Source: Candidatus Omnitrophota bacterium
GTDB taxonomy: Bacteria > Omnitrophota > Gorgyraeia > 2-01-FULL-45-10
DNA length: 5,261 nucleotides
Direction: 5' to 3'
Assembly (NCBI GenBank): GCA_022703295.1
Contig: JAKLDX010000093.1
Coordinates: forward strand, 1-5,261
The notes under the pieces are model-generated. The model did no database searches. It was not told the DNA's origin and saw nothing but the letters and a program-made list of their open reading frames with translations. Made by a program: the position numbers and the translations under genes. Positions 1 to 5,261 of the stretch are shown one piece after another; within the stretch, counting starts at the first letter, position 1, and each line of letters begins with the position of its first letter.

Positions 1-839
1 TGAAGAAAGTAAAGGTCGGGATGTGGGCTCCTGGCAAAGCGGTCAAATACGGCAGGCCGATACGCAGCAACGATTTCCTTGCCACACCATTGATAGACGA
101 GGACGTCATAGGCGTAATAACAGTATATGACAAGATCGACAAAAAGCCTTTCACCTCATTCGACCAGGAGATAATGTCCACCATGGCGGAACAAGCGGTC
201 ATCGCCATAAAGAACGCACAGCTTTATAAGGAGCAGGAAAAATTGACCATGGGAAGCATCAAATCCCTGGCAAAAGTCCTTGATACGAGAGCGCCCGGTA
301 CATATGTTCCGCGCGCGTCATTCCTTAAGATAGCTCTCGCCATAGGCCAGGAGACGCGCCTTGACGCTGAAGAGCTCAAAAGCCTTGAATACGCCGCCAT
401 CCTGCATGATGCGGGGGAGATCGTCATCCCGGACGAAGTGCTGACAAAACCGGCAAAACTCACCGGAAAAGAGTATGCCCTGGTCAAAGAACACCCTGCG
501 GCAGGCGTAGAGATAATAAAACACATGAAGGCGCTGCGGTCCGTCACGCCGACGATACTTTATCATCACGAACATTATGACGGGAGCGGCTATCCAAAAG
601 GACTTAAAAAAGAACAGATACCTATCGGGGCCAGGATAATGGCTATCGTAAGCGCTTTTGAGGCCATGATAACAAAGAGGCCATACAGGGTATCCAGGAC
701 CATAGACGAAGCCATAGAGGAGATAAAGAAATTTTCCGGAACGCAATTTGACCCAAAAATAGTGGAGATATTCTGCCGGGTGATCAAACGCAAAGATATA
801 CGCCAAGTATTGGAGAGAGAACTATATGGACATAAATAA
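1..839 (+). CDS. GAF and HD-GYP domain protein, degenerate metal site (5' partial)
   Basis: Partial gene: the frame is open from base 3 with no stop, so the ATG at 21 is probably internal. Residues below are counted from that ATG. Residues 1-70 look like the C-terminal half of a GAF sensor domain (strands around ATPLIDEDVIGVITVYD, then helix EIMSTMAEQAVIAIKNAQLY). A short helical linker follows, then an HD-GYP domain at about 80-270. Visible signatures are H129-D130 (LHDAGE), H158 (EHPAAG), H182-H183 (YHHEHYDGSGYP), G190-Y191-P192 and the RPYR at 220-223. Known HD-GYP proteins hydrolyse cyclic di-GMP at a bi- or tri-metal site. Here the first helix histidine is replaced by Pro97/Arg98, the lysine of HDxGK is Glu133, and the aspartate usual in the AxxDxFDAL motif is Ser211. 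My inference is a catalytically weak or dead phosphodiesterase, perhaps a nucleotide receptor or signalling adaptor. Family assignment is firm; activity and ligand are unknown. It ends 14 bases inside the next gene. Confidence 0.9.
   Translation, partial: KKVKVGMWAPGKAVKYGRPIRSNDFLATPLIDEDVIGVITVYDKIDKKPFTSFDQEIMSTMAEQAVIAIKNAQLYKEQEKLTMGSIKSLAKVLDTRAPGTYVPRASFLKIALAIGQETRLDAEELKSLEYAAILHDAGEIVIPDEVLTKPAKLTGKEYALVKEHPAAGVEIIKHMKALRSVTPTILYHHEHYDGSGYPKGLKKEQIPIGARIMAIVSAFEAMITKRPYRVSRTIDEAIEEIKKFSGTQFDPKIVEIFCRVIKRKDIRQVLERELYGHK
812..817 (+). promoter_or_regulatory. Shine-Dalgarno-like site for the overlapping winged-helix gene
   Basis: GGAGAG lies inside the end of the HD-GYP gene, about 8-10 bases before the ATG at 826. 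It supports initiation at that overlapping ATG rather than at the next in-frame ATG at 841, which would fall outside the overlap. The arrangement suggests translational coupling of the two genes. Confidence 0.5.
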
Positions 840-1089
840 AATGCTGAATTCGGAAGTCCACATGAAGATCCTGCGTTTTTTCCATGAGAACCAATCGTCC
901 ATAGACACTCCCCGGGGCATCGCCACCTGGATAGGAGAGGACCGGGTAAAAGTGAAGGCCGCACTGGAGGACCTTGTCGGGGCAAAGATACTGGTAGCGC
1001 ATCGCGCAACATCCATAACGGGCTACAGTTATACCCGGGACGATAAGCTCATTTCCAAGATAACGCGGATCCTTAAAAAATCCCCATAG
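826..1089 (+). CDS. Small winged helix-turn-helix protein
   Basis: An 87-residue protein with the pattern of a stand-alone winged helix. Helix 1 is about residues 9-22 (EVHMKILRFFHENQ), helix 2 about 28-36 (TPRGIATWIG), and the recognition helix about 38-51 (EDRVKVKAALEDLVGAK). The wing follows at about 53-69 (ILVAHRATSITGYSYT) and a short basic C-terminal helix ends the protein. No room remains for a ligand-binding or dimerisation domain beyond the fold itself. The start at 826 overlaps the HD-GYP gene by 14 bases and has a GGAGAG site upstream, so the two are likely translated together. The helicase-nuclease gene begins 28 bases after its stop. The predicted role is DNA binding or transcriptional regulation, but the fold can also mediate protein contacts. 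I do not recognise a named family. The fold is called from the helix and wing pattern, not from a database match. Confidence 0.75.
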   Translation: MDINKMLNSEVHMKILRFFHENQSSIDTPRGIATWIGEDRVKVKAALEDLVGAKILVAHRATSITGYSYTRDDKLISKITRILKKSP

Positions 1090-1117
1090 CGCGTTTCGCT
1101 TTAATCCTTCGTAAAAT

Positions 1118-4100
1118 ATGAGCAATTTTTCGAAATTCTATAACGAGCTTAACCCCCAACAAAAACTGGCTGTAGATACGGTCGACGGCCCGTTACTTAT
1201 CCTTGCGGGGCCGGGCACCGGCAAAACGCAGCTCTTGTCCGTAAGGGCAGGTTCCATACTCGCCAAAAAAAACGTAAAGCCAGAAAACATAATAATACTC
1301 ACTTACACAAATTCAGCCGCTAAAGCCATGAAGGAGAGGCTGGCAAAAGTTATAGGCTTTCCGGGCTATGATGTGGAGGTCTGCACATTCCACAGTTTCG
1401 CCAATTCGATAATACAGGAATCGGAAGAAGCCGCTAATTATGTAGGCGACAAGATACAGCTCGACGATATCGAGCAGATGAGGGCGATCCAGTACATACT
1501 GGACAATACCAAGGGGCTCGAAGAGATCAGGCCTTTCCGCGCGCCATATACGTACTTACGGGAGACCCTGAAGAAGATAAGCGACCTGAAAAAAGACGGC
1601 ATACGCCCCGAAGAGCTGGATAAATACCTGACAAGCAAGGGCGGGGCATATCTGGACATGGAAGAAAAATATATAAAGCGCCTGCGCGCCCTGGCAATAG
1701 TTTACGCCCGCTATGAAGAGCTCAAGGAAGGCAAGGACAAGAATGTCTTTGATGAAAGGGGAAGATACGATTTTGACGATATGATACTTTTCGCTATCGA
1801 GGCCCTGAAGAAGGAAGCCTCTCTCGGCCGGGAATACCGCGAACAATACCGGTATGTCATGGTAGACGAGTTCCAGGATACCAACCTCGCCCAGCTTGAA
1901 CTGCTTTTCACGCTGCTTGATTACAAGGATCCCAACCTATGCTGCGTAGGCGACGATGACCAGTCCATCTACAGATTTCAGGGTGCCAGCGTCGGGAATT
2001 TCAAATTACTGGCCCAGCGCCTGCCGAAGATCAAGACCATACAGCTAAAAAACAATTACCGATCTTCAAAGAACCTGATAGAGATATCGTCGCGGATAAT
2101 AAAGCTCATTCCGGATAAAGAGCGCGTAGGGGCCAAATCGCTGGAAGCAGTGAAAGATTACGGCCAAAAGGAGATATCTTTCAGGGAGTTTTCGACTGAG
2201 GGAGAGGAACTTTTATACATCATAGACAAAGTGAGAGAGCTAAAGGAAAATATCGAGCTCGATAAGGGCATCAGTAAAGAAGAACGCGCGCACCCGTACA
2301 ACAACATAGCCATACTCGTCAGAAAACGAAATGACATACTGAAGATCGTCAACGCTTTTTTACAGGCAGGCATACCATATGCCACGGACGGAAAAGAGGA
2401 TATAGGAGGCGAAAAGCGCGTCAGGCAGATCCTGGACGTGCTGGAACTGGCCCACATCGACCCGGCCCAACACGAAATAAAAGACCTCGCCCTGTATAAG
2501 GTGCTTTCCTCGGACTATTTCGAGATACCTCAGGCAGACATACTGAGATTTGTGAGTTTTGTGAATAATAAAAAAAGGGACCTCAAGGGCAAATTGCCTT
2601 CTATTTTGGAGGTTTTTCTTGAGTATTTTTCCTCTAAGAAGACGGATATAAAATTCGACAAGCCGGATACTATTCAAAAGGCTGCGCAGGCGATCCGGAA
2701 CCTCTTATCTGACGCCAGGACAAGGCCGGTACACGGCATATTGACTGATTTTATAAAGTATTCCGGGATGCTTCGGTTCGTTCTCAAAGAATATTCCGAT
2801 AATAACATCTTACGGATACGCCAGCTGCGGGCGCTGGCTTCTTTCGTTAATATGGTCAAAATAAGCGACACGGCAAAACCTGCCTTAAGGCTGGACGATT
2901 TCATGCTGGACCTCAAGACAAGGAACGAGCACGACCTGCCGATCCAGGGCAGCCTGGTGACGATGACACAGGAGGGGGTGCGTATATATACCGCTCACGG
3001 CTCCAAGGGGCTCGAATTCCACTCGGTGATAATACCGTTTTGCATCCATAACAGGAATTGGCCGGCAAGGCCGATCGCGGAGATGATAAAGTTGCCGCAT
3101 GACCTGTTCAAGACCAAAGAAAAGGCAACGGGCAAAGAGGCGCTTAAAGAGCTTGCGCTTTATGACGAGACCAGGCTTTTTTATGTCGCCACAACAAGGG
3201 CAAAGTCCAACCTGATATTTACTGCCAGCCCCAACGAGGATTCCGTCTCCAGCCTGTACCTGGGCGAGCTTGACATACACAAAGAATCGCCGGAAGACAT
3301 CCCCGAAGAGGAATTGCTGGAAAAATCCCTTGAACTTACGGACCTGAATGACCCGTTCATCGGGACCGAAGAGGTATTGAAAGATATGGTGTCCAATATG
3401 TCTCTCAACCCGACCAGGCTTAATACCTATATAACCTGCCGCAGGAAATTCTTATATAATGACATACTGAAGCTGCCCGGCCCTAAAAAGAGAAGCCTTG
3501 TATTCGGAAATTGTGTCCACAAAGCCCTGGAAGATACATACAAAAATTACATGGATAAAGGAAAATTCCCGAACACCCAATTCTTTATCGAAGCCTTCAG
3601 GCGCGAGCTTACGTTTCAGGGGGTCGATAAAACCATGGAGCTTGAGTGCCTGAATAAAGTCGAAACGCTCAAAAACTGGTTTTCCGATATCGCCAGAGAA
3701 GCGGTCATGCCCATAAGCCTGGAGAAAAAATTGCTTGTGACTATCGGCGAGAACATAGTCTTCACCGGAAAATATGATAAGGTGGAGTGGGAGGACGAGG
3801 CCGGAAAGGTCGTAAGGATAGTGGATTACAAGACCGGTAACCCCGACGGCCATTTGAAAAATATCGATAAGTGCAGTGACCTTTCAAGCTCTGACTGCGA
3901 CGGGTATTTGCGGCAGCTGGTCTGCTATAAGCTTCTTTTCGAGAAGGACAAAAAAGCATCGCAGGGCAAGCGGGTCGGGCACGGGGTCCTTTTGTTCATA
4001 GAACCGGTTTCAAAAGACTTGCGGAAAGAAGGACACAGAAAAGGAGATCACGTTTCGAAAAGCGTCAGGATCTCGGATAGCATGGTCGAGGAAGTAGAGG

Positions 4101-4213
4101 GCCTTATCAAAAACGTCTGGCGCGATATACAGCAATTGCGGTTCGAAAAACTGAAAATGCGGGACGACGACAAGTGCGGAAAGTGCGATTTTGACAAAAT
4201 ATGCTGGGGGTAA
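1118..4213 (+). CDS. UvrD/Rep-family helicase fused to Fe-S PD-(D/E)XK nuclease
   Basis: A 1031-residue ATP-dependent DNA helicase-nuclease. The superfamily 1A motor is complete: Q-motif LNPQQ (11-15), Walker A GPGTGKT (31-37, Lys36), motif Ia LTYTNSAAKAM (61-71), TFHSF (90-94), Walker B VDEFQDT (249-255), motif III VGDDDQSIYRFQGA (277-290, Gln282, Arg286), motif IV NNYRSS (Arg315), motif V TAHGSKGLEF (625-634) and motif VI YVATTRAK (689-696, Arg694). An acidic linker at about 705-765 leads to a RecB/AddB-like nuclease. It shows His801 (GNCVHKALE), Asp887 (GKYDKVEW), Asp903 and Lys905 (VDYKTG), and Gln933/Tyr937 (QLVCY). Cys774 (TCRRKF) plus C-terminal Cys1020, Cys1023 and Cys1029 match the four-cysteine iron-sulfur arrangement of AddB and Cas4-type nucleases. 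The likely role is resection of double-strand breaks for recombination, as for AddAB, AdnAB and RecBCD. No partner subunit gene is visible here. The start is chosen because the Q-motif follows directly, although no clear Shine-Dalgarno precedes it. The gene lies in a unit with the winged-helix gene before it and the membrane protein 6 bases after. Confidence 0.95.
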   Translation: MSNFSKFYNELNPQQKLAVDTVDGPLLILAGPGTGKTQLLSVRAGSILAKKNVKPENIIILTYTNSAAKAMKERLAKVIGFPGYDVEVCTFHSFANSIIQESEEAANYVGDKIQLDDIEQMRAIQYILDNTKGLEEIRPFRAPYTYLRETLKKISDLKKDGIRPEELDKYLTSKGGAYLDMEEKYIKRLRALAIVYARYEELKEGKDKNVFDERGRYDFDDMILFAIEALKKEASLGREYREQYRYVMVDEFQDTNLAQLELLFTLLDYKDPNLCCVGDDDQSIYRFQGASVGNFKLLAQRLPKIKTIQLKNNYRSSKNLIEISSRIIKLIPDKERVGAKSLEAVKDYGQKEISFREFSTEGEELLYIIDKVRELKENIELDKGISKEERAHPYNNIAILVRKRNDILKIVNAFLQAGIPYATDGKEDIGGEKRVRQILDVLELAHIDPAQHEIKDLALYKVLSSDYFEIPQADILRFVSFVNNKKRDLKGKLPSILEVFLEYFSSKKTDIKFDKPDTIQKAAQAIRNLLSDARTRPVHGILTDFIKYSGMLRFVLKEYSDNNILRIRQLRALASFVNMVKISDTAKPALRLDDFMLDLKTRNEHDLPIQGSLVTMTQEGVRIYTAHGSKGLEFHSVIIPFCIHNRNWPARPIAEMIKLPHDLFKTKEKATGKEALKELALYDETRLFYVATTRAKSNLIFTASPNEDSVSSLYLGELDIHKESPEDIPEEELLEKSLELTDLNDPFIGTEEVLKDMVSNMSLNPTRLNTYITCRRKFLYNDILKLPGPKKRSLVFGNCVHKALEDTYKNYMDKGKFPNTQFFIEAFRRELTFQGVDKTMELECLNKVETLKNWFSDIAREAVMPISLEKKLLVTIGENIVFTGKYDKVEWEDEAGKVVRIVDYKTGNPDGHLKNIDKCSDLSSSDCDGYLRQLVCYKLLFEKDKKASQGKRVGHGVLLFIEPVSKDLRKEGHRKGDHVSKSVRISDSMVEEVEGLIKNVWRDIQQLRFEKLKMRDDDKCGKCDFDKICWG

Positions 4214-4219
4214 AGCAAA

Positions 4220-4927
4220 ATGAATAAAAAGATATTAGTCCAGGTTTCAGCGGTCCTGGCGATCCTTGTCCTGGGTTTCTATTTATTTTTCGATCGTCTC
4301 GCGATATCAATATTTGCCGCTACGCATAATATGAATATCACCTATACGGACCTTGTCCGCAAGCCTGCGGGCGAATTTACGGCAAACAAGCTGAACATAT
4401 TAAATAAAAAAACGGGGGCGGGATTATTTGCCGAATCATCCGATTTTAAAATAAGATACACCCTTCTGCCTCCCAAAATGTCATCTCTCGATTTTGATCT
4501 AAAAAATGTAAATTTTCACAAAGAGGGCAAGGCCGAAACGGCCGATTACAGCAATATCGAGAACCTCGCATCCGTCCCTTTTCAGAGTAAGTGGCGCTAT
4601 ACAAAAGTTTCAGGAGAGGTAACCCTTGCTAAAAACGGCATCCGGATAAATAGGCTCGATGCTGCAGGCGACGAGATAAGGCTTTCGATCAAGGGCCTTC
4701 TGTATGACGACGGCACGGTAGATACGGACATAACAATATATTTTGCCGGCAATATAACAAGCAAAATGCCGGGCGAGATGTCCGGAGTGCTATTAAGGGA
4801 CGAAAAGGACGGCTGGAAAAGCCTTTCCGTAAGCCTTAAAGGCAATGTCGAGACTCCGGCGATCCAGATATCGGGTAAATTATTCAGGCTGAACGTCTCG
4901 GCCGTTTCAATGGATACCGGCAAATAA
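4220..4927 (+). CDS. Membrane-anchored AsmA-like beta-rich protein
   Basis: A 235-residue protein with a short basic N-terminus (MNKK) and one hydrophobic segment at about residues 5-24 (ILVQVSAVLAILVLGFYLFF). The rest is alternating polar and hydrophobic strands and would lie in the periplasm. The segment at about 131-177 has the pattern 'basal strand, NGI, RLDAAG, LSIKGLLYDDGTVD'. The segment at about 198-227 (WKSLSVSLKGNVETPAIQIS) resembles the closing GTxxxP-type repeat of AsmA and GspN (type II secretion N) proteins. Those families are inner-membrane-anchored and act in outer-membrane lipid or protein handling. At 235 residues it is far shorter than AsmA and nearer GspN in size, but I cannot assign it to either. 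It has no cysteine. The ATG follows the helicase stop by 6 bases with only a weak GGGGG-type site, suggesting cotranscription. Gene identity is confident; the family is tentative and its function is unknown. Confidence 0.85.
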   Translation: MNKKILVQVSAVLAILVLGFYLFFDRLAISIFAATHNMNITYTDLVRKPAGEFTANKLNILNKKTGAGLFAESSDFKIRYTLLPPKMSSLDFDLKNVNFHKEGKAETADYSNIENLASVPFQSKWRYTKVSGEVTLAKNGIRINRLDAAGDEIRLSIKGLLYDDGTVDTDITIYFAGNITSKMPGEMSGVLLRDEKDGWKSLSVSLKGNVETPAIQISGKLFRLNVSAVSMDTGK

Positions 4928-4946
4928 CGCACAGGCTTTGTTGAAA

Positions 4947-4975
4947 TTGCTTTTTGCAAAAGACTATGTTATAAT
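4947..4975 (+). promoter_or_regulatory. Sigma-70-type promoter with extended -10
   Basis: TATAAT at 4970-4975 is a perfect -10 hexamer. It is preceded by TG and one base (TGTTATAAT, 4967-4975), which makes it an extended -10. A weak -35, TTGCTT (4947-4952), sits 17 bases upstream. The better hexamer TTGAAA (4941-4946) is 23 bases away, too far for normal spacing. Initiation is expected near 4982, giving a leader of about 20 bases before the ATG at 5001. This separates the last gene from the upstream unit. No convincing terminator lies between the stop at 4927 and this promoter. Confidence 0.7.
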
Positions 4976-4990
4976 AAGCGCCACTTTAAA

Positions 4991-4995
4991 AGAGG
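4991..4995 (+). promoter_or_regulatory. Ribosome binding site for the last gene
   Basis: AGAGG lies 5 bases before the ATG at 5001 and is followed by an A-rich spacer (TAAAA). It is the clearest Shine-Dalgarno sequence in the window and fixes the start of the partial membrane protein. Confidence 0.7.
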
Positions 4996-5000
4996 TAAAA

Positions 5001-5261
5001 ATGGAAGAGGAAAATTTTCAAAAAGAGCTTTTCGAGCTGGAACAGCCGAAAAAACCGTTTTCCAAATTCGGCAAGATGTTCCCGAAGGTTGACATCGACA
5101 ATAAGTTCGCGGTGACCCTCACCATGGAGAAGCTTGTATTCGTCTCCATAGGCGTAATAATGCTGATGGTGGTTATATACGCGATAGGTGTAGAGGCGGG
5201 AAAATCCATATCGAGAAATGTCAGGCCCCCGGCGCCTGAGGCAAAACAGGTAAAACAGCCG
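5001..5261 (+). CDS. Single-pass membrane protein with Pro-rich linker (3' partial)
   Basis: Open from the ATG at 5001 to the window edge, 87 residues visible and no stop. Residues 1-43 are charged and soluble (MEEENFQKELFELEQPKKPF and on to TMEK). Residues about 45-64 form one hydrophobic helix (LVFVSIGVIMLMVVIYAIGV), followed by a short charged stretch and a Pro/Lys/Gln segment (RPPAPEAKQVKQP, about 75-87) typical of a flexible periplasmic linker. This looks like a type II signal-anchor protein whose globular domain lies beyond the window. In similar bacterial proteins with this layout the C-terminal domain is often a peptidoglycan-binding SPOR domain or a TPR region. That is inference, since none of it is visible here. 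It has its own promoter and ribosome binding site. The start is supported by AGAGG 5 bases upstream. Confidence 0.85.
   Translation, partial: MEEENFQKELFELEQPKKPFSKFGKMFPKVDIDNKFAVTLTMEKLVFVSIGVIMLMVVIYAIGVEAGKSISRNVRPPAPEAKQVKQP

Larger units (their letters stand above)
1..4927 (+). other. Putative four-gene transcription unit
   Basis: Four same-strand genes are separated by a 14-base overlap, a 28-base gap and a 6-base gap. I find no internal promoter with matching -35 and -10 boxes and no stem-loop followed by a T-run between them. The unit starts outside the window, so its promoter is unseen. Its end is placed at 4927 because a new promoter follows. Confidence 0.6.

Noticed and set aside
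107..120. CATAGGCGTAATAA occurs here and again near 5147-5160
   Set aside because: Both copies encode Ile-Gly-Val-Ile in unrelated proteins with the same favoured codons, so this is a codon-bias coincidence rather than a repeat element.
224..547. Minus-strand open frames opposite the HD-GYP gene, and similar ones opposite the helicase (for example 1556-1846, 2885-3280, 3452-3853)
   Set aside because: They lie antisense to clearly conserved protein domains, show no recognisable motifs or ribosome binding sites, and fit chance open frames on the opposite strand.
1088..1105. Possible terminator AGCG-CGTTT-CGCT followed by TTTAAT between the wHTH and helicase genes
   Set aside because: The stem is only 4 base pairs and the T-run is broken, so it is too weak to call.
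1112..1117. TAAAAT as a -10 box for the helicase gene
   Set aside because: It directly abuts the start codon and has no matching -35 box.
2821..2837. Inverted repeat CCAGC-7-GCTGG
   Set aside because: It lies within conserved helicase coding sequence, has a 5-bp stem, and has no downstream T-run; it is explained by codons.
4954..4959. TTGCAA as a -35 box for the last gene
   Set aside because: It is only 10 bases from the TATAAT, too close for a functional -35.

Overview
The window looks like a chromosomal segment from an uncultured Gram-negative-type bacterium. All five genes are on the plus strand and tightly packed. Isoleucine is very often encoded by ATA and arginine often by AGG. There is an AsmA-like inner-membrane protein and a one-pass membrane protein with a proline-rich tail. 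This mix, especially the last protein's sequence around its membrane segment, reminds me of Candidatus Omnitrophota (OP3). That placement is an impression from codon use and protein style, not a measured result, and confidence in it is low to moderate. I see no insertion sequence, CRISPR array, tRNA, rRNA or phage gene.

Region 1-4927 reads as one transcription unit of four genes. First is the C-terminal part of a GAF plus HD-GYP signalling protein (1-839, cut by the window edge). It keeps the HD, HH and GYP signatures but has lost two residues that normally hold the metal centre and the lysine of the HDxGK motif. Second is a small winged-helix protein (826-1089) whose start lies 14 bases inside the first gene. 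Third is a 1031-residue single-chain helicase-nuclease (1118-4213): a complete UvrD/Rep superfamily 1 motor followed by a RecB/AddB-type PD-(D/E)XK nuclease with four cysteines placed to hold an iron-sulfur cluster. Fourth, six bases later, is a membrane-anchored, beta-rich AsmA-like protein (4220-4927).

Region 4928-5000 is the only real intergenic space. It holds a strong extended -10 promoter (TGTTATAAT) and a good Shine-Dalgarno sequence. These drive the last gene (5001 to the end, cut by the window edge), a single-pass membrane protein with a charged cytoplasmic N-terminus and a Pro/Lys-rich segment after the membrane helix.

Functionally, the helicase-nuclease is the best-understood gene and most likely works in double-strand-break end processing. 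How the HD-GYP-like protein and the winged-helix protein relate to it is not evident from sequence. The points most worth a second look are the degenerate HD-GYP site, the overlap with the winged-helix gene, and the single-chain Fe-S helicase-nuclease in the same unit.
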